Part shown: piece by piece, positions 1 to 9,049 of the stretch
Layout: every line of letters begins with the position of its first letter
Position numbering within the stretch: the first letter of the stretch is position 1
Origin: Phenylobacterium sp.
Lineage (GTDB): Bacteria; Pseudomonadota; Alphaproteobacteria; Caulobacterales; Caulobacteraceae
Direction: 5' to 3'
DNA length: 64,000 nt
Assembly (NCBI RefSeq): GCF_013911965.1
Contig: NZ_JACESE010000014.1
Location: 43,296-107,295 of the forward strand
Made by a program: the position numbers and the translations under genes
Notes under the pieces: generated by a model
Database searches by the model: none
Seen by the model: the letters and a program-made list of their open reading frames with translations, nothing else
Told to the model about the DNA's origin: nothing

Positions 1-57
1 AAATTTCCCTTCGAGCACTTCCAGAGCGTCCGCGCGGCCCTGGCCTCGCAACTCTGA
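1..57 (+). CDS. C-terminal end of an unidentified protein (partial)
   Basis: An open frame enters from the left edge and ends at a TGA 99 bases before the ric start. The 18 visible residues read KFPFEHFQSVRAALASQL, an amphipathic tail that I cannot assign to a family. Codon choice is GC-rich at third positions, as in real genes here. It lies on the same strand as the RIC protein, so it may belong to a nitrosative-stress or respiratory neighbourhood, but that is only inference from position. Confidence 0.35.
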   Translation, partial: KFPFEHFQSVRAALASQL

Positions 58-73
58 GGCGAAGCGTCTCCGG

Positions 74-87
74 CTGACGAAGATCAA
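74..87 (+). promoter_or_regulatory. Fnr/NnrR-like half-palindrome upstream of ric
   Basis: CTGACGAAGATCAA fits the Fnr/FixK/Nnr consensus TTGAY-N4-RTCAA with one mismatch (first T is C). Its centre is 75 bases before the ric ATG. RIC genes are commonly controlled by Fnr- or Nnr-type regulators, so the placement makes biological sense. No good -10 element is visible at the ideal distance, hence the modest confidence. Confidence 0.4.
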
Positions 88-155
88 GGCCGCAAGCGGC
101 GGGCGCCAAGGCAGGTCGGACGCGGCGGGCCTACAGGAGTCCATCGGAGGTTCTC

Positions 156-800
156 ATGATTTCCCCAGACACCTGTGTTCGTGACATCGCCATCAGCCGC
201 CCCGGCGCCACGGCCGTCTTCCGGCGGCACAAGATCGACTTCTGCTGCAATGGCGCGGCTTCGCTGTCGCAGGCCGCGGCGCGGCGCGGTCTCCCGGTCG
301 TGCAGCTGCAGTCCGAGCTGGAGGCCCTTGGTCCTGATGAGGCGGGCCCGCCGAGCGATCCCAGCGCCCTGATCCCCCACATCCTGACGCGCTATCACGA
401 GGTTCATCGCGCAGAATTCCCCGAAGCGATCCGATTGGCGCGCCGCGTGGAGGCGGTCCACCGGGCCAAGGACGACTGTCCGCATGGCCTGGCCGATCAC
501 CTGGCGTTGATGTTCGACGATCTGGAAGGCCACCAGCAGAAGGAGGAAGCCGTGCTCTTCCCGATGATGCTGCGCGGCGGCGGGCCGATGATCGCCTTTC
601 CCATCGAGCGGATGGTGGCGGAGCACCTGGACGTGGGCGAGCAACTGGAGGAACTGGCGCGCCTGACCACCGACTTCGCGCCGCCGCCGGGCGCCTGCAC
701 GACCTGGCGAGCCCTCTACGAGATGTGCCGCAAGCTCGACGCCGACCTGCGTGAGCACATCCATCTGGAAAACAACGTGCTCTTTCCGCAGTTCGCCTGA
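156..800 (+). CDS. ric: Iron-sulfur cluster repair di-iron protein, RIC/YtfE/ScdA/DnrN family
   Basis: This 214-residue protein matches the length and layout of RIC (E. coli YtfE is about 220). The N-terminal ScdA_N (DUF542) domain has the Cys-Cys pair in FRRHKIDFCCNGAASLSQAA near residues 23-42. The C-terminal hemerythrin-like helical bundle supplies spaced His and Glu ligands: HEVH near 80, HLALMFDDLEGHQQKEE near 112-128, AEHLDVGEQLEEL, and REHIHLENNVLFP at the end. RIC proteins are cytoplasmic; their di-iron centre helps restore Fe-S clusters after NO or oxidative damage. The ATG follows a GGAGG about 8 bases upstream. An Fnr-like box lies before it. It is convergent with a 55-residue protein gene 32 bases beyond its stop. 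Confidence 0.94.
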   Translation: MISPDTCVRDIAISRPGATAVFRRHKIDFCCNGAASLSQAAARRGLPVVQLQSELEALGPDEAGPPSDPSALIPHILTRYHEVHRAEFPEAIRLARRVEAVHRAKDDCPHGLADHLALMFDDLEGHQQKEEAVLFPMMLRGGGPMIAFPIERMVAEHLDVGEQLEELARLTTDFAPPPGACTTWRALYEMCRKLDADLREHIHLENNVLFPQFA

Positions 801-832
801 AGCGGGCGACGCGCCGGCCGGACCTGCCGCGG

Positions 833-1000
833 CTATGTGTGTCGCCGGTCTTCCCCGGCGGCGGCGGCTGCGACGTTCCGCCGGCGCGCCTCAGCCAGCA
901 GGCCTTCCACCGTGGCGCGGGTCTGCGGGTCAAGATCGGCTCGCGCCAGAAGGCGCTGGAAGTGCTCGATGTTCAATTGCCGGATGCGGTCTTCGTCCAT
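833..1000 (-). CDS. Small conserved-type protein, 55 aa, charged amphipathic helix
   Basis: A short frame encodes 55 residues starting MDEDRIRQLNIEHFQRLLAR, then a helix with LDPQTRATVEGLLAEARR and an Ala-rich polar tail. The sequence resembles the short 'IRQLNIEHFRRLL...RQTIERLLAEE' proteins found across alphaproteobacteria, which have no assigned function. GGAG sits 5 bases before the ATG. It is soluble with no signal peptide or cysteines. It converges on ric and may be transcribed independently. The family resemblance is from memory. Confidence 0.75.
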   Translation of the reverse strand: MDEDRIRQLNIEHFQRLLARADLDPQTRATVEGLLAEARRRNVAAAAAGEDRRHT

Positions 1001-1171
1001 GTGGGCTCCGAAGCCGGGAAATCGCGCTTAGGTTGTCATGAAGACCCATGTTCGTCGAGCGGGCCGGCGCCCGTTTCGGTGATCCTCGTCCAGCGGCCTA
1101 GCGTCGCACCGAAGCTCGCCCCGGCGACCTCGTCCCGGGTCCCGCGCGGAGCACCCGCCGCCGGCGGCCTC

Positions 1172-1321
1172 CTACTTGTGCCGCAGAATGAGCCGCGCGG
1201 CGGCGAGACGCCGTCTGTCCAGCGGTGAGCGCCGAGCTTGATCCGCAAGGTTGGCGGCCAGGCGCTTCACCTCGCAGCGCCGGAGCGGCCCGACGATCGC
1301 CTTGGCCTCTTGCAGGTTCAC
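1172..1321 (-). CDS. Small basic protein, 49 aa, unknown function
   Basis: The frame begins with a GTG placed 7 bases after a textbook AGGAGG (in GGCAAAAGGAGGCCGCCCGTG read on the minus strand, split here for clarity as the SD and start). The protein begins VNLQEAKAIVGPLRRCEVKR and ends RRLAAARLILRHK. It is strongly basic and predicted helical, with one Cys. The SD quality and helical periodicity argue for a real gene; the reading frame stays open further upstream but that part looks like low-complexity GC coding noise. I do not recognise a family. It is in the same direction as the 55-residue gene, 171 bases before it. Confidence 0.62.
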   Translation of the reverse strand: MNLQEAKAIVGPLRRCEVKRLAANLADQARRSPLDRRRLAAARLILRHK

Positions 1322-1397
1322 GGGCGGCCTCCTTTTGCCGGCGGCCCATCTTCGCCCGGGCGCGGCCGAGGGGCCTGGGCGGAGGTCAAGCTGGCCC

Positions 1398-1411
1398 TTG
1401 ATCATCGGCAA
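1398..1411 (+). promoter_or_regulatory. Fnr/FixK-like box before the candidate sRNA
   Basis: TTGATCATCGGCAA matches TTGAT-N4-ATCAA at 8 of 10 positions (right arm GGCAA instead of ATCAA). If it acts as a class II site centred at -41.5, transcription to the right would start at about 1446, exactly where a stable RNA stem begins. GAGACT lies at the -10 position and keeps the key A2 and T6. It could equally serve the minus-strand 49-residue gene, whose start is 77 bases away. Confidence 0.4.
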
Positions 1412-1445
1412 TCGGATCGTCCTGCCGGTGCGCGAGACTGTGTCG

Positions 1446-1543
1446 AGGCGCGCAGGGTGGTCCACCCGGGGAAGGAGGATGGGCGGCGCGCCTGACTGCC
1501 AGCCTCCCACTTGGCCCCTCAGCCTGGCTGCGGGGCCATTTTT
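1446..1543 (+). ncRNA. Candidate small RNA of about 100 nt with intrinsic terminator
   Basis: No protein gene on the plus strand explains the terminator at its end. The segment folds well by eye: AGGCGCGC (1446-1453) pairs perfectly with GCGCGCCT (1486-1493), enclosing a GGGTG-GTC-CACCC hairpin (1455-1467) and a purine-rich single-stranded stretch containing GGAAGGAGGA. The terminator hairpin follows after 19 bases. An Fnr-like box sits 41.5 bases before the first stem. This arrangement recalls Fnr-activated sRNAs such as FnrS, but there is no sequence evidence of homology. It accounts for much of the otherwise gene-free 1322-1717 interval; I see nothing else there apart from the MCP ribosome site. 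Confidence 0.45.
1513..1543 (+). terminator. Intrinsic terminator (plus strand)
   Basis: GGCCCC (1513-1518) pairs with GGGGCC (1532-1537) around an inner CAG/CTG stem, followed by A and a run of five T (1539-1543). It is the only hairpin I found in the window with a proper T tract. The nearest upstream plus-strand protein gene (ric) ends more than 700 bases earlier. Confidence 0.8.
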
Positions 1544-1717
1544 CTTCATTCGGGCGTTCGTCGTGGCCTGGATGTCGCTAGCGGCAGCCCCCACAGGAGG
1601 CTCCAAGCGCCTTTTTTCTCACCGCTCAAGAATAGGGTCGCGGCGAGGCGGAAAATTAAGCGTGAATTAATCGCCGGAGATCACAGGTCTGCCCCGTCTC
1701 GGCAAAGGAATTCCTGC

Positions 1718-3640
1718 ATGCGCTTCTTCGAGGGTCTGGCGGTTTCAAAGAAACTCCTGGTTGCATTCAGCGTCGTGCTTGCAATTTCTTTGGGCGCCTC
1801 GGTGATCTCCTTCCAGCGTTCGCAGGCGGTTGAGGAGGCGACCCGCTGGAACACGCACACCTACAAGGTGCTGGCGGAGGCTGAAGCCGTCGGCTCCGCC
1901 ATGGTCGATCAGGAGACGGGGGTGAGAGGATACCTCGTGTCCGGCGATGAGAGCTTCCTTGAGCCCTATCATGCGGGGCTGAAGCGCTACGCGGCCGCAG
2001 TCGAGACGCTGGAGACCCTCACCGCAGACAACCCGCAGCAGCAGGAGCGGATCGCAGCCCTCAAAGGCTTCGCCGAGGAATGGCGCGTCGGCGTCGCCGA
2101 GGTCGAAATCCAGCAGATGAAGGATCCCTCGACCATCGAAGCGGCCCGCGCCCTCGAAGCTTCGGCGGCGGGCAAGAAGGCGATGGACGGCATCCGAGCC
2201 CTTCTGGACGAGATCCGCTCGACGGAGACCGCGTTGCTGGACGAGCGGTCCGCCCGCCGGGACCAGGACGCGGCCAATGCGCGCCTCTCGCTCCTCATCG
2301 GCGGGGTGCTGGCCGCCCTCGCTTCGGCGGTCATGTGGCTCCTGCTCTCGCGCACCATTGGAGCGCCGGTCTCCCGCCTGACGGAGGTGATGCGGCGGCT
2401 GGCTCAGGGGGACAACACGGTGGCTGTTCCCGCAGCCGACCGGTCCGACGAGATCGGCCAAATGGCCGCGGCGGTTCAGACGTTCAAGGACGCCGCCATC
2501 GAGAAGCTCCGGCTGGAGGGCCTTACCGCCGAGCAGGCCAAGGCGGCCGAGGAGGAGCGCCGGCGCGCCGAGGTGGCCAAGGCCGCCCTGGCGCAGCAGC
2601 AGGCTCTGGTGGTCGAATCGCTGGCGAGCGGACTGGGCAAGCTGGCGGCCGGCGACCTCACCTTCCGCCTGACCGAGGCCTTCGCGCCGGACTACGAGCA
2701 GCTCCGGTCCGACTTCAACGCCGCCATGGAGTCGCTCCAGGAGACGATGACCGTGATCGGCGGCGCGACCCAGGGCATTCACTCGGGATCGGGCGAAATC
2801 ACACAGGCTTCGGACGACCTCTCCAAGCGAACCGAGCAGCAGGCCGCCAGCCTGGAGGAGACCGCCGCCGCCCTCGACCAGATCACCGTCACCGTGCGCA
2901 AGACGGCCGAAGGCGCGAATGCTGCGCGGGACGTGGTGTCTGCGGCGAAGCGGGACGCCGAGCACTCGGGCAGCGTCGTGAGGGACGCGATCGCCGCCAT
3001 GGCCGAGATCGAAAAGTCATCGTCCGAGATCGGCAATATCATCGGGGTGATCGACGAGATCGCCTTCCAGACCAATCTGCTCGCCCTGAACGCCGGGGTG
3101 GAAGCCGCCCGGGCCGGCGACGCCGGCAAGGGCTTCGCTGTCGTGGCGTCCGAAGTCCGGGCGCTGGCCCAGCGTTCGGCGGAGGCGGCCAAGCAGATCA
3201 AGACCCTGATCTCCAACTCGAGCAATCAGGTCTCGCAGGGCGTTTCCCTCGTCGGACAGACGGGCGAAGCGCTCAACCGGATCGTGGCGCAAGTGGCCGA
3301 GATCAACGGCGTGGTCTCCGCGATCGCCTCCTCCGCCCAGGAGCAGGCCACGGGGCTTCATCAGGTGAACACGGCCGTCAATCAGATGGACCAGGTCACC
3401 CAGCAGAACGCTGCGATGGTCGAGGAATCCACCGCGGCCAGCCACAGTCTCGCTCAGGAAGCCCGCGAGCTGCAGCGTCTGATGGCCCGCTTCAAGACCG
3501 GACAGACCTCAGCTCAGCCGCCAGCGTCTTCCCGCCGCGCCCAGCCGGCGTTGAAGACCATCGCGCGTCATGCCGGCGGCGGCGGCGCGCTGCGGCGTGA
3601 GGAGATGGACGCCGAGTCCGAAGGTTGGGCGGAATTCTAG
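1718..3640 (+). CDS. Methyl-accepting chemotaxis protein with CHASE3 sensor
   Basis: A 640-residue inner-membrane chemoreceptor. TM1 covers about residues 12-34, a periplasmic CHASE3-like helical sensor 37-185 (with the typical MVDQETGVRGYLVSGDE motif near 62-78), TM2 190-211, HAMP 212-265, a second HAMP-like helical segment near 350-400 and a cytoplasmic signalling domain whose hairpin tip reads IDEIAFQTNLLALNAGVEAA. The C-terminus ends GWAEF, an xWxxF pentapeptide of the type that docks CheR/CheB. The frame is open back to 1511 but AAAGGAA at 1704-1710 selects the ATG at 1718. No che genes are nearby, so it is an orphan receptor whose ligand is unknown. Confidence 0.95.
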   Translation: MRFFEGLAVSKKLLVAFSVVLAISLGASVISFQRSQAVEEATRWNTHTYKVLAEAEAVGSAMVDQETGVRGYLVSGDESFLEPYHAGLKRYAAAVETLETLTADNPQQQERIAALKGFAEEWRVGVAEVEIQQMKDPSTIEAARALEASAAGKKAMDGIRALLDEIRSTETALLDERSARRDQDAANARLSLLIGGVLAALASAVMWLLLSRTIGAPVSRLTEVMRRLAQGDNTVAVPAADRSDEIGQMAAAVQTFKDAAIEKLRLEGLTAEQAKAAEEERRRAEVAKAALAQQQALVVESLASGLGKLAAGDLTFRLTEAFAPDYEQLRSDFNAAMESLQETMTVIGGATQGIHSGSGEITQASDDLSKRTEQQAASLEETAAALDQITVTVRKTAEGANAARDVVSAAKRDAEHSGSVVRDAIAAMAEIEKSSSEIGNIIGVIDEIAFQTNLLALNAGVEAARAGDAGKGFAVVASEVRALAQRSAEAAKQIKTLISNSSNQVSQGVSLVGQTGEALNRIVAQVAEINGVVSAIASSAQEQATGLHQVNTAVNQMDQVTQQNAAMVEESTAASHSLAQEARELQRLMARFKTGQTSAQPPASSRRAQPALKTIARHAGGGGALRREEMDAESEGWAEF

Positions 3641-3651
3641 AACGCGGTCCT

Positions 3652-3676
3652 CTCGCCGCCGATGACAGGCGGCGAG
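3652..3676 (+). terminator. Perfect 9-bp hairpin after the chemoreceptor
   Basis: CTCGCCGCC and GGCGGCGAG form a perfect 9-bp stem with a 7-base loop, starting 11 bases after the MCP stop. No T tract follows on either strand. It lies between the convergent MCP and TetR genes and may terminate or stabilise either transcript. Confidence 0.5.
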
Positions 3677-3770
3677 GCGCCGTGCGCGCTCTTGGGCGCG
3701 AACTCTCCAGGGACGAGGCGCTCACCGTCGTTCGCGTCGAACCGGGCCCCCTTGCGGCGCCGGCCGGAGC

Positions 3771-4518
3771 CTAGGCGCCGGCCCCGCCCTTGGGCTTGCA
3801 GATCGTCATGAAGCCGCCGGCCATGAAGGCGGCCATCCGTTCCTTCACCGCGACGAAGTCCTCGGAACTGCACACCCCGTTCGACAGCTTGTCGATGCGT
3901 CCGGTGCGCGCGAGCGTCAGCATCAGGGCGCCGGTGACGAAGTGGTAGCCCCAGAAGATGTCGGCCTCCGCGCAGTCGGGCAGGGCCTTCTTTAACAGGT
4001 CGATCAGGCGCAGCACCACGGGGTCGAAGTGCTGGTCCATCAGCTCGGCGCCCCATTCGGGCGTATTGGCCACCTGGGCGCTCAGAGCGCCGTAGTTCTT
4101 CCAAGGCTCGCCCCCCTGGGTGTAGAGGTCAAGGTCGGTGTCGAGGAAGGCGCGCAGGGCGCCCTCGACCGTGGGCTTGCCGCCTGTCTCGGCGTCGTAG
4201 CGGTCCAGGGCCGCCATCCGCAGATCGCGCGTCACGACCGCACGGCGGGCGAAGACCGCGTCGAACAGCTGCTTCTTGTCGTTGAAATAGTAGTTCAGGA
4301 GCGTGTGGTGGACGCCGACCTCCTTGGCCACGTCCTTCAGCGTCACCCCGTGCAGGCCGTGGCGCGAGAACAGGCGCTCGGCCGCGTCGAGGATCTGCTC
4401 CATCTTGTCGGCGCGCTGCTGCTCCTTGGTCGGGCGTGCGGTCTTGCGCGGGGGCGTGGCGGCCTTCTGGCGGGAGGGCGGCGCTGCGGCGGCTGTCAAT
4501 GCGATCTCGGGATGGGGC

Positions 4519-4532
<14 letters not shown>
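3771..4532 (-). CDS. TetR/AcrR family transcriptional regulator
   Basis: This 253-residue protein has a basic, disordered N-terminal extension of about 35 residues and then a TetR HTH at about 40-90 (ILDAAERLFSRHG ... VTLKDVAKEVGVHHTLLNYYF). The C-terminal helical domain is typical of regulators that sense acyl or aromatic ligands. It is the last gene of a five-gene operon and overlaps the end of the CoA ligase by 14 bases. A 22-bp palindrome in front of the first gene of the operon is the obvious candidate operator, so autoregulation together with the operon is inferred. The inducer may be the acyl-CoA or acid made by the upstream enzymes. Confidence 0.9.
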
Positions 4533-6092
<1,560 letters not shown>

Positions 6093-6102
<10 letters not shown>

Positions 6103-7727
6103 GGCGACCCTCCGGCCGGGAGCGCCGGCGCGACCACGCCGACATTCCAGTTCCAGGGGGTCTGCCCCTCCTGACGCCGGCGGCAAACCACCTCTTCGTG
6201 CAGCTCGAACATGCCCGGCATCAGGTTCTCGCCCGGCTTGGGCGCGTCGGCGAAGCGCATGAAGGCCTCAGTCTCTCCATAGGGGCGCCAGGCGGGCGCG
6301 CCGGCGGCGGCGGGCGCGCCGTCGCGGGCGAAGCTCGCCCAGTAGCGCGTCATGGCCGCCGACAGCGCCGCCTCGGCCGGCGTGTCCGGCGGCTTCGGCC
6401 ACTTCGTCGGCGTGCGGTCATGGGTTCCGAACACGTAGGGGATCTCCGCGGCGTGGAAGGCGTGGAGGTCCAGGGCCTGCGCCGCCGGATAGCCGTGGTC
6501 GAAGAGGTAGAGCCAGGCGCCCTGGCCGAGCGCTGTCTGGCGGCGGGCCAGGCGTTCGGCCGTCCAGCCATAGAGGGCGTCGCGCGGCGCGGCCAGGACG
6601 CTCTCGCCCGGATCGGCGGCCGGGTAGAGCGCCAGGAAGTCTTCGGCCAGGTCGCCGTATCGCGCCCGGATCAGCGCCTCGTAGGCCGAGGGGGTGTCGG
6701 GCGGGGGCGGCGCCAGGAAGCGGAGGGACCGGATCTCCCCCTGGTTGAAGCCGGCGAGGATGGGGACGGGCGCCTGCTCTCCGCGGTCGAAGGTCTCCAC
6801 CAGTTGGCGGGGCAGGACCTTGCCGTCGATCGCGCCCCAGGGCTGGAAGCCGGCGAGGGCGGCCTCGAGGATCAGCTTGTCGGCGTCCATGGCCCGCAGG
6901 CGCGCCAGGCTGCGGGCTTCGAGCCGACGGCCAAGCTCGAGGCCGGCGGCCTCGGCCGCCAGCGCGCCGTGGCGGGCGGCCTTCAGCTCCGGCGTCGAGA
7001 TCATGTAGGCGCTCTGGGCGACCGCCTTGTGGAAGAGGCCCCGCGCCGCCGGCGACGCCATCAGGTACATGACGCTGAGCGCGCCGGCTGATTCCCCCGC
7101 GGTGGTGACGTTGCCGGGATCGCCCCCGAAGGCGGCGATATTGTCCCGCACCCATTCCAGGGCCGCGATCTGGTCCAGCAGGCCGTAGTTGCCGGAGACG
7201 CCGTCGGGCGATTCGGCGCTGAGTTCCGGATGGGCGAGATAGCCGAGCACGCCCAGACGGTAGTTGAGCGTGACCACGACGAGACCCTCGGCGGCGAGGT
7301 TCGTCCCGTCGTACATGGCCTCGCTGCCGGCGCCGGTCACCAGCGAGCCGCCGTGGATCCACACGAAGACGGGCGCCTTCCGGGCGTCGGCCGGGGCCCA
7401 GATGTTGAGGAACAGGCAGTCCTCGCTGAGCGCGGCGTGGCGGGCGGCGTAGATGCTGCCGGGCCGCGACGGCGGCTGGGGACAGGCCGCGCCGAAGCGC
7501 GTGGCGTCGCGCACCTTCGTCCAGGCCGCCGGCGGGGCGGGCGGACGCCAGCGGGCCTGGCCGACCGGCGCGGCCGCGTAGGGCAGGCCCTTGAAGACGC
7601 GGACGCCGTCGGTGGTCTCGCCGGCCACGGGGCCGGAGGCGGTTTCGACGACGGGGCGCTCGGCCAGGGCCGCGGCCGGCAGGGCGAGGGCCGAGGCGGC
7701 CAGGAAGGCGACCAGACTCTGTCTCAT
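6093..7727 (-). CDS. Exported type-B carboxylesterase
   Basis: A 544-residue carboxylesterase family (COesterase) enzyme. Residues 1-22 are a Sec signal peptide ending in ALAERP. The oxyanion region is WIHGGSLVTG near 124, and the nucleophile elbow is GESAG with Ser213. A COesterase Cys is seen in SEDCLFLN. The catalytic Glu and His are expected near GFNQGEIR and the HAFHAAEIPYVFG segment. It should hydrolyse carboxylic esters in the periplasm. Its ATG overlaps the MFS stop by four bases (ATGA), which shows translational coupling. The true substrate is not evident; the operon setting suggests an ester taken up by the TonB receptor. Confidence 0.92.
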
Positions 7728-9049
7728 GCGGCCGTCTCCTGGCTCTCGCGGCGAATGGCGCGCGCCAGCCACAGGAAGGCCCCCACCGCCAGGGCGTAGA
7801 ACGGGACCAGGCTGTAGAAGGCCAGCTGCAGCGAATTGTCCGGATGGCTCGGCCGCAGCCAGTCGCTGACGAAGCCCAGATAGGTGGGGCCAAGGCCCAG
7901 CCCGATCAGGTTCATGACCAGCAGCAGGAGAGCGCCGGCCAGGGTCCGCTGGTCGGGACGGACCTCCTCCTGCACCAGGGTGACGGCAGGCGAGAGGTAG
8001 AAGTAGTTCAGGCCCGTGGGCAGGGCGAGGAAGACCAGCGCCAGGGGCCAGGTCGGCGCCCAGACGAAGCCCACGAACAGCGGCGCGGCCAGGGCCAGGC
8101 CGGCGGCCGGGATGTAGGCGTAGGCCGCCTTCCACCGCGGCGCGAACCGGTCGATCAGCCGCCCGGAGGCGAACATGCCGGCGCTGACGCCGATTCCGAT
8201 CAGCAGGGCGTACCAGACGGCCACCTGCTGCAGGGTCATGCCCTTTTCCCGCATCAGGAACAGGGTCGTGAAGTTCAGCACGGCATAGGTGATGAACTGG
8301 GTGGCCGCGCAGGCCAGGGCCGTCCGCAACAGGACCGGATGGGTGAAAAAGGTGCGGCAGGTGGACAAGAAGCCGGCCGGGGGAGGGGCCGCCGTGGTGG
8401 CGTCGACCACCTTGTCCGGCGGCGGCGTGTCCAGGGCGCCGCGCCGCGGTTCGCGTACGAAGAACCAGACGCCAAGCGCGGTGACCACCCCGACGGCGCC
8501 CACCCAGAGGAAGGCGAGCCGCCAGGAATAGGCTGCGGCGATCGAGGCCCCGAAGGCGATGCCGATGGCCTGGCCGATGGGCGGGCCCAGGTTGAACAGG
8601 CTGAGCGCCGTTCCTCGGGCGCCCGAGGGGAAGTAGTCGGAGATGATGGCGTAGGAGGGCGGCACGCCGCCGGCCTCGCCGACGCCCACCGCCATCCGCG
8701 CCGCCGCCAGCTGGGGATAGCTGCCGGCCAGGCCGCAGGCGGCGGTGGCCGCGCTCCACAGGCCGCAGGCGATCGACAGCACCTTCACCCGGTTCGTGCG
8801 ATCGGCCAGCCACCCCACCGGGATGGCCAGCACGCAATAGAAGAGGGCGAAGTAGAGGCCGCTGATCAGGCCGAGCTGCCCGTCGGTGACGCCCAGCTCG
8901 TCCTGGATCGGCTTGGCCAGGATCGACAGGAGCTGCCGGTCCAGGAAGTTGAGCACATAGATGAAGCACAGGGTCGCCAGCACCGCCCAGGCCGCAGGGC
9001 CTGGGCGGGCGGTGACGGCCGCGGCGGGGGAAGTCGCCTCGCCCGACAT
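7724..9049 (-). CDS. MFS transporter, spinster-like
   Basis: A 441-residue permease with about 12 hydrophobic segments. The N-terminal segment with FIYVLNFLDRQLLSILAKPI and the loop GWLADRTNRVKVL fit the spinster-like branch of the major facilitator superfamily, common in alphaproteobacteria beside esterases, CoA ligases and TonB receptors. It probably moves an organic acid or hydrophobic metabolite across the inner membrane. Its ATG overlaps the stop of the TonB receptor gene by one base (TGATG) and its stop overlaps the esterase start, so all are co-translated. Direction of transport is unknown; import fits the pathway best. Confidence 0.93.
   Translation of the reverse strand: MSGEATSPAAAVTARPGPAAWAVLATLCFIYVLNFLDRQLLSILAKPIQDELGVTDGQLGLISGLYFALFYCVLAIPVGWLADRTNRVKVLSIACGLWSAATAACGLAGSYPQLAAARMAVGVGEAGGVPPSYAIISDYFPSGARGTALSLFNLGPPIGQAIGIAFGASIAAAYSWRLAFLWVGAVGVVTALGVWFFVREPRRGALDTPPPDKVVDATTAAPPPAGFLSTCRTFFTHPVLLRTALACAATQFITYAVLNFTTLFLMREKGMTLQQVAVWYALLIGIGVSAGMFASGRLIDRFAPRWKAAYAYIPAAGLALAAPLFVGFVWAPTWPLALVFLALPTGLNYFYLSPAVTLVQEEVRPDQRTLAGALLLLVMNLIGLGLGPTYLGFVSDWLRPSHPDNSLQLAFYSLVPFYALAVGAFLWLARAIRRESQETAA

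Noticed and set aside
1239-1495. Plus-strand small protein that could explain the terminator at 1513
   Set aside because: The frame lacks a good ribosome site and has composition like noise; the segment folds as structured RNA instead.
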